From NCBI RefSeq assembly GCF_001905825.1, contig NZ_LIVV01000010.1:248001-312000 (forward strand): a stretch of DNA of 64,000 bases, given 5' to 3'. The position numbers were made by a program, and so were the translations under genes. The notes under the pieces are model-generated. The model was given only the letters and a program-made list of their open reading frames with translations, made no database searches and was not told the origin of the DNA. Origin of the DNA: Streptomyces sp. CB02009. Lineage in GTDB: Bacteria > Actinomycetota > Actinomycetes > Streptomycetales > Streptomycetaceae. Positions within the stretch are counted from its first letter, which is position 1. Every line of letters begins with the position of its first letter. Below, in pieces: positions 16,934 to 24,162 of this stretch.

Positions 16934-17512
16934 GTGTCGGTCAACATGACCAAGGGTCAGGCCATCAGCCTGGAGAAGCAGGGTGGGGGCAGCCTCAGCC
17001 AGGTGCGGATGGGCCTCGGCTGGCAGGCCGCGCCGCGCCGCGGTCTCTTCGGCAAGCGCACCCAGGAGATCGACCTGGACGCCTCGGCCGTCCTCTTCGC
17101 GGACAAGCAGCCGGTCGACGTGGTCTTCTTCCGCCACCTCGTCAGCGACGACGGCTCGGTCAAGCACACCGGCGACAACCTGGTCGGCGGCGCGGGCCAG
17201 GGCGGGGACGACGAGGCGATCCTCGTCGACCTCCAGCGGGTCCCGGTCCACATCGACCAGATCGTCTTCACGGTGAACTCCTTCACCGGCCAGACGTTCC
17301 AGGAGGTGCAGAACGCGTTCTGCCGCATCGTCGACGAGACGAACGGCCAGGAGCTCGCGCGCTACACCCTCGACGGCGGCGGCAACTACACCGCGCAGAT
17401 CATGGCGAAGGTGCACCGGGTCGGCTCCGGCTGGCAGATGACCGCCCTGGGCAACGCGGCCAACGGCCGCACCTTCCAGGACCTGATGCCCGCGATCCTG
17501 CCGCACCTGTAA
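16934..17512 (+). CDS. terD: TerD-family stress protein
   Basis: A 192-residue single TerD domain with the calcium-binding acidic clusters expected of the family: EIDLDASAVLFADKQPVDVVFF, DDGSVKHTGDNLVGGAGQGGDDEAILVDL, and the later FCRIVDETNGQELARYTLDGGGNYTAQIMAKVHR. TerD proteins are cytoplasmic Ca2+-binding proteins linked to tellurite, phage and envelope stress in other bacteria, and to calcium-dependent differentiation in Streptomyces; the molecular role is not settled. The GTG at 16934 has GAGGGG upstream; an internal ATG four codons later is weaker. A strong hairpin separates it from the following TerD-fusion gene. Confidence 0.93.
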   Translation: MSVNMTKGQAISLEKQGGGSLSQVRMGLGWQAAPRRGLFGKRTQEIDLDASAVLFADKQPVDVVFFRHLVSDDGSVKHTGDNLVGGAGQGGDDEAILVDLQRVPVHIDQIVFTVNSFTGQTFQEVQNAFCRIVDETNGQELARYTLDGGGNYTAQIMAKVHRVGSGWQMTALGNAANGRTFQDLMPAILPHL

Positions 17513-17535
17513 GCAGGAGCGCACCGCACCCACCC

Positions 17536-17570
17536 ACAGCTCCCGGCGGCAGCAGGCCACCGGGAGCTGT
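17536..17570 (+). terminator. terD terminator
   Basis: A perfect 11-bp stem, ACAGCTCCCGG (17536-17546) with CCGGGAGCTGT (17560-17570), around a 13-base loop, 24 bases after the terD stop. Confidence 0.8.
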
Positions 17571-17602
17571 CCCGCATGAACCGCACCCGCTGGTCACGCC
17601 GC

Positions 17603-17687
17603 GTACGCCGAACAGCCGCGTACGCCGAGCGGTCGAGTACGTCGAACAGCCGCACACGCCGAACAGCCGAGAACGCCGAACAGCCGA
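17603..17687. repeat. 17-bp tandem repeat, five copies
   Basis: Five consecutive 17-base units of the type GTACGCCGAACAGCCGC begin at 17603, 17620, 17637, 17654 and 17671. The second is the most diverged. They fill the space between the terD terminator and the ATG at 17701 and end just before the GAGGGGACAGAG ribosome-binding region, so they would lie in or next to the leader of the next gene. Confidence 0.85.
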
Positions 17688-17700
17688 GGGGACAGAGTCG

Positions 17701-19635
17701 ATGACGGCCGAGCTGGTCCGGGGGCAGAACCACCCCCTGCCCGACACCCGACTGGAGATCCGGGTGTCGGCCGGTCACCCCGTCCTCGCCGGCGCCACCC
17801 TCGGCGACGAGCAGGGCAGGGTCCCCGGCGTGGAGTGGATCGCCCACCCTGGCGCGCCCTCCCTGCCCGGGATCGACGTCCCCGGGCAGGCAGCCGCCGA
17901 CCACCGCCTCTCCGTGGACCTGGAGGCCGTCCCCGGCGCCGTCCACCGGGTCTCCGTGCTCCTCGCGCTGCCCGGGCCGCGGGCCGGCGGAGCCGCCCGG
18001 TTCGGGACGGTCGCCGCCCCGTTCGTGGCCGTCGCCGGCCCCGACGGCGCCGAGATCGCCACCTTCACGATCACCGGGCTCGACAGCGAGTCCGCCGTCG
18101 TCGCCCTGGAGCTGTACCGCCGCCAGGGCGCCTGGAAGGTCCGCGCCATGGGCCAGGGGTACGAGGGCGGGCTCGCCGCCCTCCTCGGCGACCAGGGCCT
18201 GGAGCGCCCCGCCGACCTTGCGGCGACGATCCTGGAGACCGTCGCGCCGGGCCCCGCCCCGGTCGCCGCTCCGGCGCGGCACGTCCCCGAGTCGGAGCAC
18301 GTACGCCGCGCGGCGCCGGTGGCCGACCCGGCCCCGACCGGTCAGACGGCCCCGCCGCCGACCTCGCCGGCGGGCACCGGCACGGACCAGCCCACCCCGG
18401 TGCCGGGCGGCGGCCCGGTGAACTACTCCCACCCCCGCCGCCAGGCCGCCCCGGCGCCCGGCCCCGCACCCGTACCGGAGTCCGCGCCCCGGCAGGGGCC
18501 GCCCGTGCCGGTCGCCGGGGACGCTGCGGGCTGGTCCATGGACGAGCGGCTGTACAACCAGGTGTGGGGCATGTTCGAGGACCTGGCGCGGACCGCGGCC
18601 GCCTATCGCAGCGCCTGCGAGTTCGCCGAGAACCGGCTCGACCGGGAGCTCGACCAGACGCTCTCCGACTACCGCGCCCGCGCCGACGGCGCCAACGACG
18701 CCGCACGGGCCGCCGCCCGCGCCCGGCACGACGAGCTGGTGGCGCGGGCCCAGGAGGTCCTGGACCGGGACCTCGCCCAGCTCGTGGCCGAGTCCGGGGT
18801 CGTCGAGCCCGCCCTGCCCGTCGCCTTCGCCCGCTGGGATAACCCCGTCTGGCAGGCCTACCGCGTCCCGGCCGAGGAGCCGATGGCCGTCCGCCTCGGC
18901 GACCTCCACCTCCCCGAGCGAACGGATCTGCGCATCCCCATGCTCGTCCGGCTGCCGCTGGAGCGGGGGCTCTGGGTCGACAGCGGCCGGGGGCACTCCG
19001 AGGCCGCCGGCCTCCTCGACGAGGTCGAACTGCGGCGGCTCGCCCTGGACTGCGCGGTCGCGCACGCGGCGCGGCTGCTCGCGGCGCACCCGGCGGGCGC
19101 GTTCACCGTCCATGTCGTCGACCCGGCTGGTGCGGGCGCCGCCGCACTCGCTCCCCTCGTGGATTCGGGTGTCCTCGCGGCCCCGCCGGCCAGGGGCGCG
19201 GCAGGGGTCTCGGCGACGCTGGAGCAGCTGACCGAGCGGGTCGACCTGCTGCAGATGGCGGTGCGCGCGGGAGCCTCCGACGCCCTGCCGCCCGGCCTGG
19301 ACGCGTCCCGGCAGCTGCTGCTCGTGCACGACTTCCCGCACGGCTTCGACGACCGGGCGGTCACCCGCCTCCGGTACCTCGCCGACGAGGGCCCGTCGGT
19401 CGGCGTCCATCTGCTGATGGTGGCGGACCGGGAGGACGCGTCCGCGTACGGGCCGCTGCTCGACCCGCTGTGGCGCTCGCTGCTCCGGCTGACCCCCGTC
19501 CCGGACGACCACCTCGCCGATCCGTGGGTCGGCCACGCCTGGTCGTACGAGCCCCCGATGCTCCCGCCGGGCAGCGCCGTACTCCTTCAGGTCCTCGGCC
19601 AGGTGGCGGCGGCGCGCCACGGGAGGCGGCCCTGA
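17701..19635 (+). CDS. TerD-domain fusion protein with coiled coil and FtsK-like C-terminus
   Basis: A 644-residue cytoplasmic protein in three parts. Residues ~1-175 resemble a TerD-type beta-sandwich (FTITGLDSESAVVALELYRRQGAWKVRAMGQGYEGGLAALL matches the end of TerD domains). Residues ~180-275 are a Pro/Ala/Gly linker. Residues ~275-365 are a charged helical, probably coiled-coil segment. Residues ~370-644 recall the FtsK/SpoIIIE-type ATPase core (LRIPMLVRLPLERGLWVDSG, then LVHDFPHGFDD and YLADEGPSVGVHLLMVADR), but no GxxGxGKS/T P-loop is present. I therefore read it as a catalytically degenerate scaffold. It follows terD in the same direction and precedes terC, so it belongs to this Ter stress cluster. 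Function is unknown. Confidence 0.75.
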   Translation: MTAELVRGQNHPLPDTRLEIRVSAGHPVLAGATLGDEQGRVPGVEWIAHPGAPSLPGIDVPGQAAADHRLSVDLEAVPGAVHRVSVLLALPGPRAGGAARFGTVAAPFVAVAGPDGAEIATFTITGLDSESAVVALELYRRQGAWKVRAMGQGYEGGLAALLGDQGLERPADLAATILETVAPGPAPVAAPARHVPESEHVRRAAPVADPAPTGQTAPPPTSPAGTGTDQPTPVPGGGPVNYSHPRRQAAPAPGPAPVPESAPRQGPPVPVAGDAAGWSMDERLYNQVWGMFEDLARTAAAYRSACEFAENRLDRELDQTLSDYRARADGANDAARAAARARHDELVARAQEVLDRDLAQLVAESGVVEPALPVAFARWDNPVWQAYRVPAEEPMAVRLGDLHLPERTDLRIPMLVRLPLERGLWVDSGRGHSEAAGLLDEVELRRLALDCAVAHAARLLAAHPAGAFTVHVVDPAGAGAAALAPLVDSGVLAAPPARGAAGVSATLEQLTERVDLLQMAVRAGASDALPPGLDASRQLLLVHDFPHGFDDRAVTRLRYLADEGPSVGVHLLMVADREDASAYGPLLDPLWRSLLRLTPVPDDHLADPWVGHAWSYEPPMLPPGSAVLLQVLGQVAAARHGRRP

Positions 19636-19730
19636 GAGTCCTGACGGACCGACAGCTCTGACCAGGCCTCTTGGGGGCCCTTTACCCTTCCCTTTACCTT
19701 CTCTTGGGTTTTCGGGTACTCTTCTTCGTG

Positions 19731-19893
19731 CGGAGGGGAGTACTCCCCATGCGCGGCGTACCCGTCAATACGGACGGATCATCCATGATCCGATCCCGGG
19801 GCGTCGGCCCGATGGCGACCGTCCGTCGCTCGGGTGGAAGAGACCTCCGGCAGCGACGACGCTGATCAGTAGCCGTACGACGCCGGAGGCGCA
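19731..19893 (+). ncRNA. yybP-ykoY (manganese) riboswitch controlling terC
   Basis: The terC leader contains the conserved yybP-ykoY elements in order: GGGGAGTA (19735-19742), CCGTCAATACG (19762-19772) and GGAAGAGACCTCC (19836-19848). Helix P1 is visible as CGGAGG (19731-19736) with CCTCCG (19844-19849). The 3' strand of P1, CCTCCGGC (19844-19851), is also perfectly complementary to GCCGGAGG (19882-19889), which contains the terC ribosome binding site. Closing P1 when Mn2+ binds would therefore free the ribosome site. The metal response is established for the class; for this copy it is inferred. A -10-like TACTCT lies at 19717-19722. Confidence 0.85.
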
Positions 19894-20910
19894 GTGGACG
19901 TTTCAACCACCCTGTGGGTAGTGACCATTCTCGGTCTCGCCGCCCTGATCGCTGCCGACTTCTTCATCGGGCGCAAGCCCCATGACGTGTCGGTCAAGGA
20001 AGCCGGAATCTGGACGATCGTCTGGGTCGTGCTGGCCGTACTCTTCGGCCTCGGCCTGCTGTTCTTCGGAAACAGCCAGGCGTCCGGAGAGTTCTTCGCC
20101 GGATACATCACCGAGAAGTCGCTCAGTGTCGACAACCTCTTCGTCTTCGTCCTGATCATGGCGAAGTTCGCGGTCCCCTCGCACCTCCAGCAGCGCGTGC
20201 TGCTCGTGGGTGTGGTGATCGCCCTGGTACTCCGCACGATCTTCATCGCCGCGGGCGCCGCGATCATCGCGAGCTTCTCCTGGGTCTTCTACATCTTCGG
20301 CGCGTTCCTGATCTACACCGCCTGGAAGCTCATCCAGGAGGCGCGCGCGGACGAGGACGAGGACGACTGGGAGGAGAACCGCCTCCTCAAGATGGCCGAG
20401 AAGAGGTTCGGCGTCGCCGACCGCTACCACGGCACCAAGCTCTTCATCCGGAACAACGGCAAGCGGATCATGACCCCGCTGATGGTCGTCATGCTGGCCA
20501 TCGGCACCACCGACATCCTCTTCGCCCTCGACTCCATCCCGGCGATCTTCGGCCTCACCCAGGACCCGTACATCGTCTTCACGGCCAACGCCTTCGCCCT
20601 CATGGGTCTGCGACAGCTGTACTTCCTGATCGGCGGCCTGCTCAAGAAGCTGGTCCACCTCAGCTACGGCCTGTCGGTGATCCTCGGCTTCATCGGCGTC
20701 AAGCTCGTGCTGCACGCCCTGCACGAGTCCGGCGTGCACGTTCCGGAGATCACCATCCCGTTCTCGCTCGCCTTCATCGGCGGTGTCCTGCTCATCACCA
20801 CGATCACCAGCCTCATCGCCTCGAAGCGGCAGTCGGAGCGCGAAGCGGCCGAGGGCGTGGCCGACGCCGACGGCATCGACGACGCCAAGAAGGACAGCAT
20901 CGGCGCCTGA
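19894..20910 (+). CDS. TerC-family membrane protein (likely Mn2+ handling)
   Basis: A 338-residue integral membrane protein of the TerC/Alx family with about eight or nine helices. It has the paired acidic intramembrane motifs GYITEKSLSVDNLFVFVLIM and GTTDILFALDSIPAIFGLT, each with conserved aspartates that probably bind a cation. An acidic cytoplasmic loop (RADEDEDDWEENR) sits between the halves. Family members such as MeeF and Alx export or deliver manganese, including to secreted enzymes. The start is a GTG with GGAGG four bases upstream. The upstream yybP-ykoY riboswitch strongly supports manganese-linked function. A 19-bp hairpin follows the gene. Confidence 0.93.
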   Translation: MDVSTTLWVVTILGLAALIAADFFIGRKPHDVSVKEAGIWTIVWVVLAVLFGLGLLFFGNSQASGEFFAGYITEKSLSVDNLFVFVLIMAKFAVPSHLQQRVLLVGVVIALVLRTIFIAAGAAIIASFSWVFYIFGAFLIYTAWKLIQEARADEDEDDWEENRLLKMAEKRFGVADRYHGTKLFIRNNGKRIMTPLMVVMLAIGTTDILFALDSIPAIFGLTQDPYIVFTANAFALMGLRQLYFLIGGLLKKLVHLSYGLSVILGFIGVKLVLHALHESGVHVPEITIPFSLAFIGGVLLITTITSLIASKRQSEREAAEGVADADGIDDAKKDSIGA

Positions 20911-20933
20911 CCCGCACGACAGGCGCAAGACGG

Positions 20934-20976
20934 ACGGCGACGGCCGGCCGGGTACTCCCCGGCCGGCCGTCGCCGT
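20934..20976. terminator. strong terminator after terC
   Basis: A perfect 19-bp stem spans 20934-20952 and 20958-20976 with a 5-base loop; key core is GGCCGGCCGGG/CCCGGCCGGCC. It lies between convergent terC and an MFS gene and can work in both directions. Confidence 0.88.
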
Positions 20977-21036
20977 TCCCCGTCCTCGGGCAGCCGCCTC
21001 CGCGTCCTCGCAGAGCTGTCCCCCCTGTCCTCGTCC

Positions 21037-22431
21037 TCAGGCCGAGGCCGGTTCGGGCTCCGCCCGCCGCTCGGCCCCGGCCCCGGCCCCGGCCCTGGAC
21101 GGGAGCGTCTCCGGAAGGAGCGCGAAGCAGCCGAGGCTGACCAGGGCGACCACCGTCAGATAGGCCGCGACGCCCCAGGGCGGACCCGAGCCCCCGTCGG
21201 AGAGCGCGGTGGCGACGATCGGGGTGAGGGCGCCGCCCAGGACCCCCGCGAGGTTGTAGCCGAGGGCGGCCCCGGTGCAGCGGACGCGGGGCTCGTACAG
21301 CTCCGGGAGGTACGCGGCCACCACCGCGAACATCGTGATGAAGGCGAGCAGCGCGCCCAGGATGCCCAGGAACATCAGCAGCGGCCGCGCCGTGTGCAGC
21401 AGGGCCACCATCGGGACCATCCACAGCGCGGAGGCCGCGCACCCCGCCAGGCACAGCGGCCTGCGGCCCCAGCGGTCGGCGAGGACCGCCACGAACGGCG
21501 TGGCCGCGCCCTGCAGCGCGACCGCCGCCATGACACAGGTCAGCATCACCGTGCTGCTCACCCCGAGCCGCTCGGTGCCGTAGGCCAGGGCCCAGGTGGA
21601 GACCGCGTAGAAGGTGGCGTACCCGACCGCGAGCGCCCCTGCGGTCAGCAGCACGAGCCGCCAGTGGTCCCGGGCGACCTCGGCCAGCGGGGCGCCCGCG
21701 GTCCGCCCGGCCGCGGACAGCTTCTCGAACTGCGGGGTCTCCGCGAGCGAGGAGCGCAGCAGGAGCCCGACCGCCGCGAGCACGCCGGCGGCCCAGAACG
21801 GCACCCGCCAGCCCCAGGAGCGGAAGTCCGCGTCGCTCAGGCCGGCCGAGAGCGCCAGCATCACCCCGTTCGCCAGCAGGAAGCCGATCGACGGGCCGAT
21901 CTGCGGGAAGCTCGACCAGAGCGCCCGCCGGTCCGCGGGGGCGTGCTCGGCGGTGAGCAGGACGGCCCCGCCCCACTCGCCGCCGAGGCCCAGGCCCTGG
22001 AGGAAGCGGAGTACGAGCAGCAGCACGGGTGCCGCGATGCCGATCGTCCCGTACGTGGGGACGCAGCCGACCGCGACCGTGGCACAGCCGGTCAGGAGCA
22101 GCGAGGCGAAGAGGACGGGGCGCCGTCCGTACCGGTCGCCGACGTGGCCGAAGAGGACCGAGCCGAGCGGACGGGACACGAAGCCGACGGCGAAGGTGCC
22201 GAAGGCGGCCAGGGTCCCGGCGAGCGGGGAGAAGGTCGGGAAGAAGAGCGGCCCCAGGACGAGGGCGGCGGCGGTCCCGTAGACGAAGAAGTCGAAGAAC
22301 TCGATGGCGGTGCCGACGAGCGAGGCGCCGGCGAGCCTGCCCATCGAAGGCGCGGCGGGCGCGGCGGGCGGGGCCGCGGCAGCCGGGGGAGGAGGGGGAG
22401 GAGGTGGCGACGGAGCGTTACTGAGGCTCAT
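21037..22431 (-). CDS. MHS-family metabolite:H+ symporter (MFS)
   Basis: A 464-residue MFS protein of the metabolite:H+ symporter group (shikimate/proline-betaine/alpha-ketoglutarate porters). Diagnostic segments are ASLVGTAIEFFDFFVYGTAAALV in helix one, GHVGDRYGRRPVL, FLQGLGLGGEWGGAVLL, and YLPELYEPRVRCTGAALGYNLAGVLGG late in the protein. It should take up a carboxylate or quaternary amine together with a proton. The N-terminus has a Pro-run and Ala/Pro stretch encoded by a simple repeat, with no known function. It stands alone between two convergent or tandem neighbours. Confidence 0.9.
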   Translation of the reverse strand: MSLSNAPSPPPPPPPPAAAAPPAAPAAPSMGRLAGASLVGTAIEFFDFFVYGTAAALVLGPLFFPTFSPLAGTLAAFGTFAVGFVSRPLGSVLFGHVGDRYGRRPVLFASLLLTGCATVAVGCVPTYGTIGIAAPVLLLVLRFLQGLGLGGEWGGAVLLTAEHAPADRRALWSSFPQIGPSIGFLLANGVMLALSAGLSDADFRSWGWRVPFWAAGVLAAVGLLLRSSLAETPQFEKLSAAGRTAGAPLAEVARDHWRLVLLTAGALAVGYATFYAVSTWALAYGTERLGVSSTVMLTCVMAAVALQGAATPFVAVLADRWGRRPLCLAGCAASALWMVPMVALLHTARPLLMFLGILGALLAFITMFAVVAAYLPELYEPRVRCTGAALGYNLAGVLGGALTPIVATALSDGGSGPPWGVAAYLTVVALVSLGCFALLPETLPSRAGAGAGAERRAEPEPASA

Positions 22432-22479
22432 GTCGCGCCAACTACCCCGCCGCCATCCGGGTTACGGGGGCGTGCGGGA

Positions 22480-22501
22480 GCACATGGCTGCTCAGCCGTG
22501 C
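22480..22501. terminator. weak hairpin after the MBL-fold gene
   Basis: GCAC-GGCT and AGCC-GTGC pair around GCTC with a 2-base bulge, 32 bases past the hydrolase stop codon. Confidence 0.35.
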
Positions 22502-22532
22502 GCTCTCCGCCTCCGCGGGGCTCCCCGCAGGG

Positions 22533-23189
22533 CTACCAGCCGCGCTCGCGCCACACGGCGAGCGAGGGCCGCTCGTCACCGAGCGTGGTGTCCTTGCCGT
22601 GGCCCGGGTAGATCCAGGACTCGTCGGGGAGGACCGCGAAGAGCTTGGTCTCCACGTCGTGGATCAGGCTCGCGAAGGCCTCCGGGTCCTTCCAGGTGTT
22701 GCCCACCCCGCCGGGGAAGAGGCAGTCGCCGGTGAAGACGTGCGGGTGGCCGTGCGGGTCGTCGTAGACGAGGGCGATCGAGCCCGGGGTGTGTCCGACC
22801 AGGCGGCGCGCGGTCAGCTCGACCCGCCCCACCCGGATCGTGTCGCCGTCCTCGACGGGCACGTCGGTCGCCACCGGGATGCCCTCCGCGTCGTACGCGC
22901 CCGCGTACGTCACGGCGCCGGTCGCGGCGACCACGTCGGCGAGCGCCTGCCAGTGGTCCCCGTGCCGGTGGGTGGTGACGACGGACGCGATGCCGTCGTC
23001 ACCGATCAGCGTGAGGAGGGTGTCCGCGTCGTTGGCCGCGTCGATCAGCAGCTGCTCGCCGGTGGCCCGGCAGCGCAGCAGATACGCGTTGTTGTCCATC
23101 GGGCCGACCGCGACCTTCGAGATCATCAGGTCCGTCAGCTCGTGCACGTCCGCCGCGCCGCCGACCTTCACCACTCCGCTGTACGTCAT
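22533..23189 (-). CDS. metallo-beta-lactamase-fold hydrolase (glyoxalase II-like)
   Basis: A 218-residue MBL-fold protein. Metal ligands are in THRHGDH (residues ~73-79), in LVGHTPGSIALVYDD, in FTGDCLFPGGVG and in the final YPGHGKDTT, so a binuclear site should be complete. The size and layout match small glyoxalase II-like thioester hydrolases of actinomycetes, which act on thioesters such as those of mycothiol; the substrate here is not shown by sequence. A gene for a mycothiol-dependent-enzyme homologue lies just upstream, in the same direction, so a joint mycothiol-related role is plausible. Confidence 0.88.
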   Translation of the reverse strand: MTYSGVVKVGGAADVHELTDLMISKVAVGPMDNNAYLLRCRATGEQLLIDAANDADTLLTLIGDDGIASVVTTHRHGDHWQALADVVAATGAVTYAGAYDAEGIPVATDVPVEDGDTIRVGRVELTARRLVGHTPGSIALVYDDPHGHPHVFTGDCLFPGGVGNTWKDPEAFASLIHDVETKLFAVLPDESWIYPGHGKDTTLGDERPSLAVWRERGW

Positions 23190-23272
23190 GCGCTCAGACT
23201 ATCGCCGGGCAGCGGCGGGCGGGGTGGCTCCCGCCGGGACCGCGGCGGCGGGCGGGACGGCTCCCGCCGGGA

Positions 23273-23974
23273 CTACAGCGGCGGGAGCTCCGGAAGGCGG
23301 TCGCCCTCGAGGACGGTGAGACGGGCGCCCTTGACGTCGCGGCCGGAGAGCCAGCCGAGCAGCTCCGCGGCGGGCCCGCCCAGGACGACGGGGGCGCCGT
23401 CGGTGCCGCCGGTCGTCCAACCGGGGCCGCTCTCCTCGTACCCGACGCGGAGCGTCACCGGCGGGACCTCGGGGCGGCCGGACCAGCGGTCGGCGAGGAA
23501 GGCGATCTCCCGCAGGACGAACTCCTCGGGAAGGTCCTCGAGGTCGTAGCCGATCCCCAGGTCGACATGGTGCAGGTCCACCTCGACCCAGCGGCGGAAG
23601 GGGATGCGGGCGGCCGCGTCCGTGACGCCGTTGCGGAGTTCCACGGTCCGCGCCCAGTCGGCGGGCTCGGCGCCCACGGCCTGGAAGCGTTCGGCGCTCT
23701 CGCGCAGGTCGGCGACGTGGACGTCCAGCGGGCGCGGGGCGTCGCGCTCGATGTCGGCGTCGCGGGTCGCGGCGTCCTCGTACATGGGCCGGCCCCGGAG
23801 GACGTTCACCAGAGCGTCGGCGTTGCGGGCGAGGTGGGCCAGGACATGGCCACGGGTCCAGCCGGGAAGCCGTGACGGCTCGGCCAGTGCCGCGTTGTCC
23901 AGGGAAGAGGCTGCGGCGAGGAGTCGCTCGGTCGCTTCACGTACAGAGGCCAGGTCACGCACATGGTCGATCAT
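23273..23974 (-). CDS. maleylpyruvate isomerase family, mycothiol-dependent enzyme
   Basis: A 233-residue DinB/YfiT-like four-helix protein of the mycothiol-dependent maleylpyruvate isomerase family. The N-terminal domain has LPGWTRGHVLAHLARNADALVNVL, with a metal-ligand histidine, and IPFRRWVEVDLHHVDLGIGY, with the second ligand region; the C-terminal part is the small MDMPI domain (VTLRVGYEES, DVKGARLTVLEGD). The family uses mycothiol, the actinobacterial thiol, as cofactor; the exact substrate is unknown. The ATG at 23974 gives the standard start. A ~38-bp direct duplication occupies 23215-23275, between its stop and the MBL-fold start. Confidence 0.85.
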   Translation of the reverse strand: MIDHVRDLASVREATERLLAAASSLDNAALAEPSRLPGWTRGHVLAHLARNADALVNVLRGRPMYEDAATRDADIERDAPRPLDVHVADLRESAERFQAVGAEPADWARTVELRNGVTDAAARIPFRRWVEVDLHHVDLGIGYDLEDLPEEFVLREIAFLADRWSGRPEVPPVTLRVGYEESGPGWTTGGTDGAPVVLGGPAAELLGWLSGRDVKGARLTVLEGDRLPELPPL

Positions 23975-24032
23975 GGCGCCGACCCTAGCGCCGCCACTCG
24001 ATCGGGTGAAGCGGTGCGATCGAGGCCGGAAA

Positions 24033-24048
24033 TCGAATGTACGTGCTA
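24033..24048 (+). promoter_or_regulatory. degenerate LexA (SOS) box candidate upstream of uvrA
   Basis: TCGAAT-GTAC-GTGCTA aligns with the actinobacterial SOS box TCGAAC-N4-GTTCGA at 5/6 bases of the left half and 4/6 of the right. TATAGG at its right end could be part of the -10 region. It lies 115 bases before the uvrA start. The right half is weak, so binding is uncertain. Confidence 0.4.
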
Positions 24049-24162
24049 TAGGCTCGACGGAAGCATCCGGCATCCTTGGTTGTTGGGTACTCAGGCACTC
24101 CAGACATCTCTGCGACCCGCACTCCCTGTGCCTCCGCTCTCTCAAGAAAGGTGCGGACCGGC

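Noticed and set aside
14471..17560. A 1,029-residue open frame on the minus strand over uvrB and terD
   Set aside because: It is the antisense shadow of strongly recognised genes; high G+C removes stop codons from the opposite strand, and its sequence is low-complexity (Asp/Glu/Val/Leu/Gly runs) with no known domain.
16934..20910. A tellurite-resistance operon of the plasmid type
   Set aside because: Only TerD- and TerC-type genes are present, in separate units with terminators and a manganese riboswitch; this fits chromosomal stress and Mn2+ handling better.
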